64,000 nt of DNA from assembly GCF_004358165.1 (NCBI RefSeq), contig NZ_SMTG01000002.1, forward strand, positions 806,001-870,000. The letters run 5' to 3'. The position numbers were made by a program, and so were the translations under genes. Position 1 is the stretch's first letter. Each line of letters starts with the position of its first letter. Below, one piece after another: positions 55,683 to 64,000 of the stretch. Below the pieces are notes generated by a model, which saw only the letters and a list, made by a program, of their open reading frames with translations, searched no databases and was not told the origin of the DNA. Source of the DNA: Luteimonas terrae. Its GTDB lineage: Bacteria > Pseudomonadota > Gammaproteobacteria > Xanthomonadales > Xanthomonadaceae.

Positions 55683-56483
55683 ATGTCGCTGACCCCGCCG
55701 ATCGTCCGCCACGATGCGACACCGCTGCTCGACCGCGTGGTGCTGGTCACCGGCGGCGCGCAGGGTATCGGCCGCGGCATCGCCCAGGCCGTGCTCGGTG
55801 CCGGCGGTCGCGTGGTCATCGGCGATCTGGACCGCGAGGCCGGTCTGGCCTGTCTCCAGGAGTGGGATGTCGGCGCACGCGCCCGTTTCTTTCTGCTTGA
55901 CGTCGCGCGCGAAGCGTCGGTCCGCGGCTTCGTGTCGAAGGCGCATCGTGCCTTCGGGCGGATCGACGGCCTGGTCAACAACGCCGGCCCCGCCGATCCG
56001 GTGGTCGATGATCTTCCGCAGCTGTCGCTCGCCGACTGGCGCCGCTTCATCGACGGTCACCTGACCGGCACGTTCCTGTGCAGCAAGCATGCCCTGCCCG
56101 CCCTGCGCGAAAGCCGCGGCGCCATCGTCAACATCGCCTCCAGCCGCGTGCTGCAGTCCGAACCGCATACCGAGGCCTACGCGTCGGCGAAGGGCGGCAT
56201 CGACGGGTTTACCCACGCGCTCGCGATCAGCGAAGGTCCGCGTGTGCGCGTCAATGCGATCAGCCCCGGCTGGATCGTCACCGACGACTGGCGCAAGCCT
56301 TCGGCGCGCCGCACGCCGAAGCTGTCGAAGCGTGACCACAGCCAGCATCCGGTCGGGCGCGCGGGCGTGCCGAACGACATCGGTGCGATCGCGGTCCATC
56401 TGCTGTCGGACGCGGCGGGCTTCATCACCGGACAGAACATCGTGGTGGACGGCGGCATGACCCGGAAAATGCAGTACGCCTGA
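55683..56483 (+). CDS. Short-chain dehydrogenase/reductase
   Basis: A 266-residue SDR. The cofactor loop is LVTGGAQGIGRGIAQAV, the structural NNAG is in GLVNNAGPADPV, the catalytic Ser is in IVNIASSRVLQSE, and Tyr/Lys are in YASAKGGIDGFTHAL. ISPGWIVTDDWRKPSARRTP and a C-terminal FITGQNIVVDGGMTRKM complete the fold. An Asp after the second strand (VVIGDLDREAG) favours NAD(H) over NADP(H). The substrate is unknown. It stands alone, 81 bases after the small upstream gene. Confidence 0.92.
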   Translation: MSLTPPIVRHDATPLLDRVVLVTGGAQGIGRGIAQAVLGAGGRVVIGDLDREAGLACLQEWDVGARARFFLLDVAREASVRGFVSKAHRAFGRIDGLVNNAGPADPVVDDLPQLSLADWRRFIDGHLTGTFLCSKHALPALRESRGAIVNIASSRVLQSEPHTEAYASAKGGIDGFTHALAISEGPRVRVNAISPGWIVTDDWRKPSARRTPKLSKRDHSQHPVGRAGVPNDIGAIAVHLLSDAAGFITGQNIVVDGGMTRKMQYA

Positions 56484-56608
56484 TCTCGACATGGGCGTCA
56501 CGCTGCGCGCCGGGTGCTGAATCACCGACCGCACGCACGGCGCTTTTCACCCGCGATTCGAAAGCCGGCTGCAAGCATCGAACCCTGTCCTCCACAGGGA
56601 GCATTTCC

Positions 56609-56974
56609 ATGAAGTCCATCCGCACCCTCGCCGCCGTCGGTCTGCTGTCGCTGGCCGGCACGAGCCTCGTCCACGCGCAGCAGTACGGCCCGCGCGATGA
56701 AGGTCGCCGTTTCGACGACGGCAGCCGCGTGGTGTGCAAAGACGTCGAAGTGCGTCGCAATACGTCCGACCCGAACCGCGTCGGCGGTACCGCGGCCGGC
56801 GCGATCATCGGCGGCCTGGTGGGTAACCAGATCGGCAGCGGCAATGGCCGCAAGCTCGCGACCGTGGGTGGCGCAGTGGCCGGCGGCGCGATCGGCCGCA
56901 ATGTGCAGGGCAACCGCCAGGAAGCGAACGGCGATCGCATCGTCGAAACGCAGTGCGATCGCGTCTACCGCTGA
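56609..56974 (+). CDS. Exported glycine-zipper protein (17 kDa-antigen/YmgG-like)
   Basis: A 121-residue exported protein with a signal peptide (AAVGLLSLAGTSLVHAQQ). The centre is a glycine zipper: GGTAAGAIIGGLVGNQIGSG followed by LATVGGAVAGGAIGRNVQ, two Gly-spaced helices that may insert in or pack against the outer membrane. Two cysteines (VVCKDV and ETQCDRV) flank it and could form a disulphide. AGGGAG is 9-14 nt before the ATG. A hairpin terminator follows at 57043. Related proteins support envelope integrity; the exact role is unknown. Confidence 0.88.
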   Translation: MKSIRTLAAVGLLSLAGTSLVHAQQYGPRDEGRRFDDGSRVVCKDVEVRRNTSDPNRVGGTAAGAIIGGLVGNQIGSGNGRKLATVGGAVAGGAIGRNVQGNRQEANGDRIVETQCDRVYR

Positions 56975-57042
56975 GCGATCCCGGTCAAGCGTTTGAACCC
57001 GGGGCGCACGTCGTCACTGACGACAACGCCGCGGTGATTCGG

Positions 57043-57070
57043 CGGGTCGGCCTGCGGGCCGGCCCGTTTT
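57043..57070 (+). terminator. Rho-independent terminator after the glycine-zipper gene
   Basis: CGGGTCGGCC (57043-57052), loop TGCG, GGCCGGCCCG (57057-57066) with one T-G wobble pair, then TTTT. The convergent DUF2058 gene ends 5 bases later. Confidence 0.75.
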
Positions 57071-57074
57071 CGCG

Positions 57075-57608
57075 TTACCAGACCAGATCGTCCGGCACGG
57101 CGTACCTGGGATCGTCGTAGCCGTCGTCGTCCTTGTCCTGCGCGGCATTGCCGTGGTCGAGCACGATCGCGTCGGGATCGCGCTCGCGGACCTTGACCAG
57201 ATGCGCGCGCGTCAACAGCACGAACCCCGCGTCGAGACGCGCGATGACCAGCGCGCCGGAAGCCAGCTGCCTGGCCTGCGCATCGTCAACCGACAGCGTG
57301 CGGATGCCGCCGTCGACATTGAACCGGTAGGACCGCTCGCCGCTGGCCTTGATCTGTCCGTCGACGATCATCTGACGCGCCTGCGCCCGCAGTTCGCGCG
57401 CGCGGGCTTCCGCATTGCGCGCCTGGGCGAGCGCGCGGTCACGATCGGCCTTGTCCTGCCGGGCACGCTCGGCCTCGCGCTGCGATTCGGTGGGCGCAAC
57501 CGGCTGCTTGCCATGACGCGCTTTCGCCTGCTCGCGCGCGACCTCGGCCACCTTGCTCTTCTTGACCAGGCCGGCCTTCAACAGCTGTTCCTGCAACGGA
57601 TTGCGCAT
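57075..57608 (-). CDS. DUF2058 family protein (YaiL-like)
   Basis: A 177-residue protein. MRNPLQEQLLKAGLVKKSKV is the usual N-terminus of DUF2058. A highly charged helical stretch follows (REQAKARHGKQ to ARARELRAQARQMI, residues about 28-85), then a small domain (YRFNVDGGIRTLSVDDAQAR, LASGALVIARLDAGFVLLTR). The C-terminus is acidic (DKDDDGYDDPRYAVPDDLVW). The function is unknown; E. coli YaiL has been seen with ribosomes or nucleoids in screens. The frame is open upstream to 57800, but the conserved start is at 57608. Confidence 0.92.
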   Translation of the reverse strand: MRNPLQEQLLKAGLVKKSKVAEVAREQAKARHGKQPVAPTESQREAERARQDKADRDRALAQARNAEARARELRAQARQMIVDGQIKASGERSYRFNVDGGIRTLSVDDAQARQLASGALVIARLDAGFVLLTRAHLVKVRERDPDAIVLDHGNAAQDKDDDGYDDPRYAVPDDLVW

Positions 57609-57683
57609 GCGTACATCGCCCACGGTGTTCGGACGCCGATGATACCGGCTGCATGGGCATCGCTCGGCCGGTATCGTGCCGCG

Positions 57684-58190
57684 ATGGATCCACTGCCCTA
57701 CCTTGCCGGCTACCCGGTCGATGTCCAGATGCGCGCCCGCGAACTCCGCAACGCGGGCCGGCTCGGCGACTATCTCGCGCGCCGCTATCCCGACGCGCAC
57801 GGCGTGCGCAACGACCGCCAGCTATACGCGTACGTGCAGGCGCTGAAGGACCGTCACCTGCGCCAGTCGACGCCGCTGCACAAGGCGATCTACGACGGCA
57901 AGCTGCAGGTGCTCAGGCACGCGCTGGGCACCCACACCACAGTCTCGCGCGTGCAGGGCGGCCGCCTGAAAGCCAGTCGCGAGATCCGCATCGCCAGCGT
58001 CTTCCGCGACGCGCCGGCGGCGTTCCTCGAAACCAGCGTCGTGCACGAACTGGCGCATCTGAAGGAAAGCGAGCACAACCGCGCGTTCTACAACCTGTGC
58101 ACGCACATGGCGCCGGACTACCACCAGCTCGAGTTCGATCTGCGGCTGTATCTGATGCACCGGGACGCTTCATCAGCATCTCAAACCTGA
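57684..58190 (+). CDS. YgjP-type metallopeptidase-domain protein
   Basis: A 168-residue protein with the zinc motif VVHELAHLKESEHNRAFY (HExxH plus a third His seven residues on), the hallmark of the YgjP/WLM-like group. It is preceded by EIRIASVFRDAPAAFLETSV and followed by NLCTHMAPDYHQLEFDLRLY. The N-terminal half is helical (YPVDVQMRARELRNAGRLGD) and unlike classical YgjP. A cytosolic peptidase is predicted; the substrate is unknown. It is divergent from the DUF2058 gene with a 75-base gap. Confidence 0.87.
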   Translation: MDPLPYLAGYPVDVQMRARELRNAGRLGDYLARRYPDAHGVRNDRQLYAYVQALKDRHLRQSTPLHKAIYDGKLQVLRHALGTHTTVSRVQGGRLKASREIRIASVFRDAPAAFLETSVVHELAHLKESEHNRAFYNLCTHMAPDYHQLEFDLRLYLMHRDASSASQT

Positions 58191-58323
58191 ACACCATGCA
58201 AGATTTGTTGATCGGAATGCAACGATCCTTCCCGATTCGTCGGGTCGTTCTATCCATGGCGCCACTCCAGACTGTGGGCGGGCCGCACCTGCGGCATCGA
58301 ACCGCCCACCACGAGTCCCAGCC

Positions 58324-58923
58324 ATGACCAATGCCTTCATCGCGGCCGCCACCCGCCGCCGCTCCCAGTACGCCCTCGGCCGCAATCTTCCGCTGTCGCA
58401 GGCCGAGACCACCGCGCTGATCCAGGAGGCCGTGCGTCAGGCACCGTCCTCGTTCAATTCGCAGAGCTCGCGCGCGGTGATCCTGTTCGGCGACGAGAGC
58501 CTGAAGTTCTGGGGCTTCGTCGAGGACGCGCTGCGCAGGATCGTGCCGGCCGATGCGTTCTCCGATACCAAGGCCAAGCTCGACGGCTTCGCCGCCGGCG
58601 CCGGCACCGTGCTGTTCTACGAGGACAGCGCGCCGGTCAAGGCGCTGCAGGAACAGTTCCCGCTGTACGCCGACAACTTCCCGATCTGGTCGGAGCATTC
58701 GACAGGCATGGCGCAGTACGCGGTGTGGACCGCACTGGCCGAGGCGGACATCGGCGCCAGCCTGCAGCATTACAACCCGCTGCCCGACGCCGCCGTCGCC
58801 GCCGAATGGGACATCCCTTCGACATGGACGCTGCGCGCACAGATGCCGTTCGGCTCGCACGAAGGCGGCTTCGGCGAGAAGACCTTCATCGACGACGCGA
58901 CGCGCTTCCGCGTGCACGGCTGA
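58324..58923 (+). CDS. Nitroreductase-family FMN oxidoreductase
   Basis: A 199-residue nitroreductase-fold protein: NAFIAAATRRRSQYALGRNL at the N-terminus, QAPSSFNSQSSRAVILFGDE (FMN contact), LFYEDSAPVKALQEQFPLYA, and WSEHSTGMAQYAVWTALAEA. The C-terminus contains AQMPFGSHEGGFGEKTFI. This fits the HBN1/YdgI-type subgroup that uses NAD(P)H to reduce nitro compounds, quinones or lipid-related substrates. The physiological substrate is unknown. It has its own transcription unit. Confidence 0.92.
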   Translation: MTNAFIAAATRRRSQYALGRNLPLSQAETTALIQEAVRQAPSSFNSQSSRAVILFGDESLKFWGFVEDALRRIVPADAFSDTKAKLDGFAAGAGTVLFYEDSAPVKALQEQFPLYADNFPIWSEHSTGMAQYAVWTALAEADIGASLQHYNPLPDAAVAAEWDIPSTWTLRAQMPFGSHEGGFGEKTFIDDATRFRVHG

Positions 58924-58993
58924 TCGGGCCGCGCATCGGAGCGACGTGTGGACCCTGCGTAGAATCGCGGGGTCCCGTCGACATGGAGTTCCG

Positions 58994-60817
58994 ATGCGCA
59001 CCCGTTTCCGTTCCGCCTCCCTCGCGCTGGCCATCGCCGGCGCCTGCCTGATCGGCGCCTGCAGTTCCACGCCGCGCACGGACCACGTGTCGAATGCGCA
59101 GCCGGCGTCCGGGCAGACACAGGCCTCGATCTTCTTCGAACGCTTCACCGATACGTGGATGCGGCGTCAGCCGTCGGCATCGACCGCGAGCCGCTACTTC
59201 GGCGACGCCGAGCAGGCGCGCATGGATCGCGAACTGACGCCGCAGACGCAGGCGTTTCGCGCAGAGACCATCGCGCTCGCGCAGCGCGGGCTCGACGAGC
59301 TCTCCGCGCTCGACCGTGCCTCGATGGGCGACACCGACCGGGTGTCCGCGGAACTCATGGCGTGGCAGCTGCGCAGCCTCGTCGAAGGCGACCGCTTCGA
59401 CGACTACAGCTTTCCCCTGCAGCAGTTCAGCGGCGCCAACGTCGGTCTACCGAACCTGATGACGGTCGTGCATCCGCTGCGCACGGCGACCGACGCCGAC
59501 AGCTATCTCGCACGCCTGGCGCAGTTCGAGGCGCGCATGAACGAGTCCACGGCGCGCGCCGCCGAGCTCGCCGCGCGCGATGTGCTGCCGCCGCGCTTCA
59601 TCGTCGAAGCGACGATCGCGCAGATGCGACGCTTCATCGCCGACGCGCCTGCGCGCAATCCGCTGGTGGCCACGTTCGATACCCGCCTGCAGACCGTCGA
59701 CGCGATCGATGCGTCCACGCGTGCCGCGCTCGTCGCGCGCGCGACGCAGGTCGTCGAAACCGGTGTCTACCCTGCGTGGTCGCGGGCGATCGCCGAGCTC
59801 GAACGCCAGTTGCCGCGCACGACCGACGATGCCGGCCTGTGGCGTTTTCCCGACGGCGCGGAGGCCTACGCGTTCCAGCTGCGGCGTTTCACGTCCACCG
59901 CGCTGAGTGCCGAGGAGATCCATGCGATCGGCCTGCGCGAAGTCGCACGCATCGAAACCGAGATGGACGCCATCCTGCGGTCGATCGGCCGGACCGACGG
60001 CAGCGTGGAAGCGCGTCTGAAGCAGTTGCGTGCCGACCTCGCGTATCCGGATGACGACGCCGGCCGCGCCGCGATCATGGCCGACATCGATACGATGATG
60101 CGCGATGCCGAACGTCGCAGCGATGCGCTGTTCGACATCCGTCCGCGCTCGGCGGTGATCGCCCAGCCCTACCCGGAGTACCGCTGGGACAGTGCCGCGG
60201 CCAGCTATACCGCGCCACCGCTCGACGGCTCGCGTCCGGGCGTCTACCAGATGCCGCTGCGCACCGACCGCCTGACCCGCTTCGGCCTGCGCACGCTGGT
60301 CTATCACGAGACCGTGCCCGGCCATCATTTCCAGGTCGCGCTGTCGGTCGAGAACACCGCGCTGCCCAAGTTCCGCCAGACCCGCGCGCTCGGCGGCATC
60401 TCGGCCTTCAGCGAAGGCTGGGCGCTGTACGCCGAACGTCTCGCGGCCGAGGAAGGCTGGTACGAGGGCGATCCGGAAGGCCGGCTTGGCCAGCTGGATG
60501 CCGAACTGTTCCGCGCCCGCCGCCTCGTCGCCGACACCGGCCTGCACGCGATGCGCTGGACGCGCCAGCAGGCGATCGACTACGGCATTCCCGCCTCCGA
60601 GGTCGACCGATACGTCGTCATGCCGGGACAGGCCACGTCGTACATGATCGGCCAGCTGGAAATCGTGCGTCTGCGCGACAAGGCCCGCGATGCACTGGGT
60701 GACCGCTTCGACCCGCGCGCTTTCCACAACCGCGTGCTGCTGACCGGCGTGGTCCCGCTCGAACTGCTGGAACGCGAGGTGGATGCGTACATCGCGGAGG
60801 CCCGCACTGCGGGCTGA
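58994..60817 (+). CDS. DUF885 lipoprotein (putative metallocarboxypeptidase-like)
   Basis: A 607-residue lipoprotein: MRTRFRSASLALAIAGACLI then the lipobox IGAC (Cys23). The DUF885 domain is clear, with the zinc-peptidase-like motif LVYHETVPGHHFQVAL (about residue 438), GGISAFSEGWALYAERLA, and MPGQATSYMIGQLEIVRLRD. Some DUF885 proteins in Xanthomonadales and relatives behave as peptidases; the substrate here is unknown. GGAG lies 5 nt before the ATG. AbgT, a transporter for a peptide-like molecule, follows 58 bases downstream, so the two may work together on peptides. Confidence 0.92.
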   Translation: MRTRFRSASLALAIAGACLIGACSSTPRTDHVSNAQPASGQTQASIFFERFTDTWMRRQPSASTASRYFGDAEQARMDRELTPQTQAFRAETIALAQRGLDELSALDRASMGDTDRVSAELMAWQLRSLVEGDRFDDYSFPLQQFSGANVGLPNLMTVVHPLRTATDADSYLARLAQFEARMNESTARAAELAARDVLPPRFIVEATIAQMRRFIADAPARNPLVATFDTRLQTVDAIDASTRAALVARATQVVETGVYPAWSRAIAELERQLPRTTDDAGLWRFPDGAEAYAFQLRRFTSTALSAEEIHAIGLREVARIETEMDAILRSIGRTDGSVEARLKQLRADLAYPDDDAGRAAIMADIDTMMRDAERRSDALFDIRPRSAVIAQPYPEYRWDSAAASYTAPPLDGSRPGVYQMPLRTDRLTRFGLRTLVYHETVPGHHFQVALSVENTALPKFRQTRALGGISAFSEGWALYAERLAAEEGWYEGDPEGRLGQLDAELFRARRLVADTGLHAMRWTRQQAIDYGIPASEVDRYVVMPGQATSYMIGQLEIVRLRDKARDALGDRFDPRAFHNRVLLTGVVPLELLEREVDAYIAEARTAG

Positions 60818-60875
60818 TCGGGAGACGTCCCGCGCGGATTGCTAGACTGCCGGGCCACTTGCACCGGCAGATCCG

Positions 60876-62477
60876 ATGACCCGACCGCAGGCGACAGGCC
60901 CCGCATCCCCGCCTCCGCGCAGCGCGATCACGCGTCTGCTCAACGTCGTCGAGTGGCTCGGCAACCTGCTGCCGCATCCGGTCACGCTGTTCGCATTGCT
61001 GGCGCTGCTGATCGTGCTGCTGTCGGGTGTGCTCGCCCACTTCGGCGTGTCGGTGCCCGATCCGCGCCCCGCCGGCACCAGCGGGCGCGCCGAGGACGGC
61101 ATCATCCGGGTGATCAGCCTGCTCGATGCCGAGGGACTGCGGCGCATCGTTACCGGACTGGTCACCAACTTCACCGGCTTCGTACCGCTGGGCACGGTGC
61201 TGGTCGCGATGCTCGGCGTCGGCATCGCCGAACGTTCGGGGCTGCTGACGGCGGCGATCAAACAGCTGGTGCTGGGCGCGCCGAAGAATCTGGTGACCGT
61301 GGTCATCGTGTTCGCCGCGGTGATGTCCAATACCGCGTCGGAAATGGGCTATGTGGTGGTGATTCCACTGGCGGCGGCGATCTTCCATGCGCTGGGCCGA
61401 AATCCGCTGGCCGGGCTGGCCGCCGCATTCGCCGGCGTGTCCGGTGGCTACAGCGCGAACCTGCTGATCGGCACCGTCGATCCGCTGCTGGCCGGCATCA
61501 CCCAGGAAGCGGCGCGGCTGATCGATCCGGATTACGAAGTGCACGCGGCGGTGAACTGGTACTTCATGTTCGTCAGCACCTTCGTCGTGACGGGCCTGGG
61601 CTGGTGGGTCACCGCGCGCATCGTCGAGCCCAAGCTCGGTCCTTACGACCCGACGCAACTCGATCCCGACGCCGAGCCGGTGAGCATGGCGCCGCTGGAT
61701 CCGCGGGAAAAACGCGCCCTGCGCTGGGCCGGCCTGGCGGCGTTGCTGGTCAGCGCCATGATCGCGGTACTGGTCCTGCCGGCAGGCGGCGCGCTGCGCC
61801 TGCCCGGCATCGACGACACGCTCGGCAGCCTGCGGCCGTTCCTCACCGGCATCGTCGTGCTCGTCGCGGTGTTCTTCGCGGTGCCGGGCATCGTCTACGG
61901 ACGGCTGATGGGCACGATGCGCAGCGATCGCGACGTCATCGACGCGATGGCGAAGTCGATGTCGACGATGGGCCTGTACATCGTGCTGGTGTTCTTCGCC
62001 GCGCAGTTCGTGGCGTTCTTCAACTGGAGCCAGCTCGGCCAGGTGATGGCGGTGCTGGGCTCGAACCTGCTGCAGACGATCGGCCTGACCGGCCCGCTGG
62101 TGTTCCTGCCCTTCATCGTGATCTGCGCGATCATCAACCTGTCGCTGGGTTCGGCCTCGGCGCAGTGGGCGGTGACCGCGCCGATCTTCGTGCCGATGCT
62201 GATGCTGGTCGGCTACAGCCCCGAGGTCATCCAGGCCGCGTACCGGATCGGCGATTCGGTGACCAACATCATCACGCCGATGATGAGCTACTTCGGTCTG
62301 ATCATGGCCTTCGCCGCGCGCTACCAGCGCGACATCGGCGTAGGCACGCTGATCGCGATGATGCTGCCCTACTCGATCGTGTTCTTCGTCGGCTGGACGC
62401 TTTTGTTTTTCGTGTGGGTGTTCGGACTGGGCCTGCCGGTCGGGCCGGGCGCGCCGACCTACTACACGCCGGGCTGA
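60876..62477 (+). CDS. abgT: AbgT-family transporter
   Basis: A 533-residue inner-membrane transporter of the AbgT family, which includes p-aminobenzoyl-glutamate importers and sulphonamide exporters (MtrF, YdaH). Signatures: NVVEWLGNLLPHPVTLFALL near residue 23, GLVTNFTGFVPLGTVLVAML, SNTASEMGYVVVIPLAAAIF, GVSGGYSANLLIGTVDPLLA, and the second half IINLSLGSASAQWAVTAPIF with YRIGDSVTNIITPMMSYFGL. No abgA/abgB hydrolase genes are adjacent; the upstream DUF885 lipoprotein could supply a peptide product. Import or export cannot be decided from sequence. Confidence 0.94.
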   Translation: MTRPQATGPASPPPRSAITRLLNVVEWLGNLLPHPVTLFALLALLIVLLSGVLAHFGVSVPDPRPAGTSGRAEDGIIRVISLLDAEGLRRIVTGLVTNFTGFVPLGTVLVAMLGVGIAERSGLLTAAIKQLVLGAPKNLVTVVIVFAAVMSNTASEMGYVVVIPLAAAIFHALGRNPLAGLAAAFAGVSGGYSANLLIGTVDPLLAGITQEAARLIDPDYEVHAAVNWYFMFVSTFVVTGLGWWVTARIVEPKLGPYDPTQLDPDAEPVSMAPLDPREKRALRWAGLAALLVSAMIAVLVLPAGGALRLPGIDDTLGSLRPFLTGIVVLVAVFFAVPGIVYGRLMGTMRSDRDVIDAMAKSMSTMGLYIVLVFFAAQFVAFFNWSQLGQVMAVLGSNLLQTIGLTGPLVFLPFIVICAIINLSLGSASAQWAVTAPIFVPMLMLVGYSPEVIQAAYRIGDSVTNIITPMMSYFGLIMAFAARYQRDIGVGTLIAMMLPYSIVFFVGWTLLFFVWVFGLGLPVGPGAPTYYTPG

Positions 62478-62504
62478 GGACCGCGCCGCGAAACGGGGAC
62501 GCAG

Positions 62505-62533
62505 AAAAAAGGCCGGGACATCCCGGCCTTTTT
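62505..62533. terminator. Bidirectional terminator between abgT and the M13 peptidase gene
   Basis: GGCCGGG (62511-62517), loop ACAT, CCCGGCC (62522-62528), flanked by an A-run (62505-62510) and a T-run (62529-62533), so it works in both directions. It lies 27 bases after abgT and 24 bases after the M13 stop on the other strand. Confidence 0.9.
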
Positions 62534-62556
62534 CGTAGCGCGATGCCGCGTCTGGA

Positions 62557-64000
62557 TCACCAGATCCGGACGCGATCCTCCGGCGCGATGTACAGCGCGT
62601 CCTGCTCGGTCACGTCGAACGCGTCGTACCACGCGTCGACGTTGCGCAGCGGCGCGAACGCACGGATGTGACCGGGCGAGTGCGTGCCGTTGACGAGCTG
62701 CTGACGCAGCGCGTCGTCGCGCCACAGGGTGCGCCAGACCTGCGCCCAGCCCATGAACAGACGCTGCTCGCCGCTGAAGCCGTCCAGCTCCGGCGCCGGC
62801 TTGCCGTCGAGCGAACGACGATAGGCCTCGAGCGCGATCGTGATGCCGCCGAGGTCGCCGATGTTCTCGCCCATCGCAACCTTGCCGTTGATGTGCATGC
62901 CCGGCAGCTGCGGGAACTCGTAGGCCTCGTACTGGGCGCCGAGCTTGGCGGCCTGGGCTTCGAACTTCGCCGCGTCGTCGGCAGTCCACCAGTCGCGCAG
63001 CACGCCTTCGCCATCGGACTTGCGGCCCTGGTCGTCGAAACCATGGATGATCTCGTGGCCGATCACGCCGCCGATGGCGCCGTAGTTGACCGCCGGATCG
63101 GCCTCGGGATCGAAGAACGGCGGCTGCAGGATCGCCGCCGGGAACACGATCTCGTTCTTGACCGAGTTGTAGTAGGCGTTGACGGTCTGCGGGGTCATGC
63201 CCCACTCGCCCTTGTCGACCTCCTTGCCCAGGCGCGCAAGGCGGTAATCCCATTCGAAGGCCATCGCGCGCTCGGCGTTGCCGAACACGTCGCCGGCCCT
63301 GACGTCATAGGCGGTGTAGTCGCGCCACGTGTCCGGATGGCCGATCTTCAGACCGAAGCCTTCGAGCTTCTTCCGCGCTTCGGCCTTGGTCTGCGCGCCC
63401 ATCCAGTCGAGCTGGTCCAGACGCGCGCCCATCGCCACCTTCACGTTGGCGACCAGCTCGTCCATCTTGGCCTTCGAATCGGCCGGGAAATACAGCTCGA
63501 CGTAGTCGCGGCCGATCGCCTCGCCCATCGTGCCTTCGGCGAACGCGACGCCGCGCTTCCAACGCTCCTGCTGTTCCGGCTGGCCGGACAGGAACTTGTT
63601 GCGGAATTCGAAGCGCGCATCGCTGAAATCCTTCGACAGCAGCGTCGCCGCGTTGTCGATGGTGTGGAAGGCCTGCCAGGCCTGCAGCGTGCCGACGTCG
63701 GCCTCGTCGTAGATCGCGGCGAGCTTGGGAATCGCGGTGCTCTGGCGCACGACCGCGCGCGGTGCCTGCGGCAGACCAGCAGCGGCGAAGTACGTCGCCC
63801 ACGGGAAGCCCGGCGCGGTGGTCGCGAATGCCGACAGCTCGACGGGGTTGTAGGTCTTGTCGCGGTCGCGGCTCTCGGCGCGGGTCCAGTGCGCCTCGGC
63901 GATCTTGGTCTCCAGCGCGAGGATGGCCTCGGCGTTCTGCTGCGGGTTGTCCCAGCCGCCCAGCTCGAGCATCTGCGCGATGTAGGCCTGGTAGCGCTCG
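62557..64000 (-). CDS. M13-family metallopeptidase (PepO/neprilysin type), C-terminal part, runs off right edge
   Basis: About 480 residues of a neprilysin-type zinc peptidase; the N-terminus lies beyond the window. The zinc motif is GVIGHEIIHGFDDQGRKSDG, with the third ligand and catalytic helper in GENIGDLGGITIALEAY. The substrate-binding NAYYNSVKNEIVFPAAILQP is present, as is the expected ending (RNVDAWYDAFDVTEQDALYI, then APEDRVRIW). The usual C-terminal Trp motif is retained as VRIW. Members are mostly secreted or lipid-anchored oligopeptidases; the localisation signal is outside the window. Confidence 0.94.
   Translation of the reverse strand, partial: ERYQAYIAQMLELGGWDNPQQNAEAILALETKIAEAHWTRAESRDRDKTYNPVELSAFATTAPGFPWATYFAAAGLPQAPRAVVRQSTAIPKLAAIYDEADVGTLQAWQAFHTIDNAATLLSKDFSDARFEFRNKFLSGQPEQQERWKRGVAFAEGTMGEAIGRDYVELYFPADSKAKMDELVANVKVAMGARLDQLDWMGAQTKAEARKKLEGFGLKIGHPDTWRDYTAYDVRAGDVFGNAERAMAFEWDYRLARLGKEVDKGEWGMTPQTVNAYYNSVKNEIVFPAAILQPPFFDPEADPAVNYGAIGGVIGHEIIHGFDDQGRKSDGEGVLRDWWTADDAAKFEAQAAKLGAQYEAYEFPQLPGMHINGKVAMGENIGDLGGITIALEAYRRSLDGKPAPELDGFSGEQRLFMGWAQVWRTLWRDDALRQQLVNGTHSPGHIRAFAPLRNVDAWYDAFDVTEQDALYIAPEDRVRIW

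Overview
The window is GC-rich chromosomal DNA from a gammaproteobacterium, most likely of the Lysobacteraceae/Xanthomonadaceae (Luteimonas, Lysobacter or a relative). This rests on the mix of families: a DUF3247 Sm-like protein, an S46 dipeptidyl-peptidase of the Stenotrophomonas/Pseudoxanthomonas type, a YcaD-like transporter next to a phosphatase-synthase fusion for glucosylglycerol, DUF1244, YaeQ, DUF2058 and many hairpin-type intergenic repeats. No rRNA, CRISPR array, prophage, transposase or integrase was found. About 88% of the sequence is coding.

Layout. 1-4756: a leucine/isovalerate catabolism operon (liuA-liuB-liuC-liuD, leftward; liuD runs off the left edge) with a divergent TetR regulator. 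4920-10883: large-subunit catalase, a secreted sorbosone-dehydrogenase/PEBP fusion, the Cho endonuclease and two small unknowns. 11057-13303: a disturbed accessory patch with a small unknown gene joined head-to-head to a 5'-truncated, frameshifted ilvE remnant, then a low-GC HNH endonuclease gene broken at an A5G5 run. 13359-17472: guaB-guaA and folD. 17577-23757: DUF1244, htpX, gluQ, two acetoacetyl-CoA reductase paralogues around phaR, and an M48 peptidase, separated by inverted-repeat elements. 23788-36406: a SUMF1-type lipoprotein, RNase D with tRNA-Ala(CGC) directly behind it, a small MscS-type channel, RidA, an AI-2E-family permease, a YbiI-type zinc finger, a VOC protein, a flavoprotein, a pseudouridine synthase, a RIO kinase and an S46 peptidase.

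36719-40499: YaeQ and then a tightly coupled trio: an N-formylglutamate-amidohydrolase-like enzyme, a QEGLA/DUF1704 protein with an HExxxH motif, and a glutathione-synthetase-like ATP-grasp ligase. The three stop and start codons overlap. This is the best candidate in the window for a little-described system. 40566-44397: a sugar-efflux-type MFS protein, small conserved proteins, a CRP/FNR regulator and a lipoprotein. 44611-48221: an osmolyte operon (YcaD-like transporter that appears to start at ATC, then a glucosylglycerol-phosphate phosphatase/synthase fusion starting at TTG). 48569-54797: two MliC-like lipoproteins, AtoE, a secreted amidohydrolase, DUF2789, a 58-residue DUF1328 protein, DUF998 and a ROK protein whose halves look permuted. 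55038-64000: a YkgJ cysteine-cluster protein, SDR, glycine-zipper protein, DUF2058, YgjP-type metallopeptidase, nitroreductase, DUF885 lipoprotein, AbgT transporter and the C-terminal part of an M13 peptidase.

Most of the window is ordinary housekeeping DNA. The parts worth a second look are the three-gene peptide-chemistry cassette, the ilvE/HNH patch, the unusual ATC start, two unusual protein architectures and the families of palindromic intergenic repeats. Functions are assigned from recognised sequence motifs only; no database search was run.
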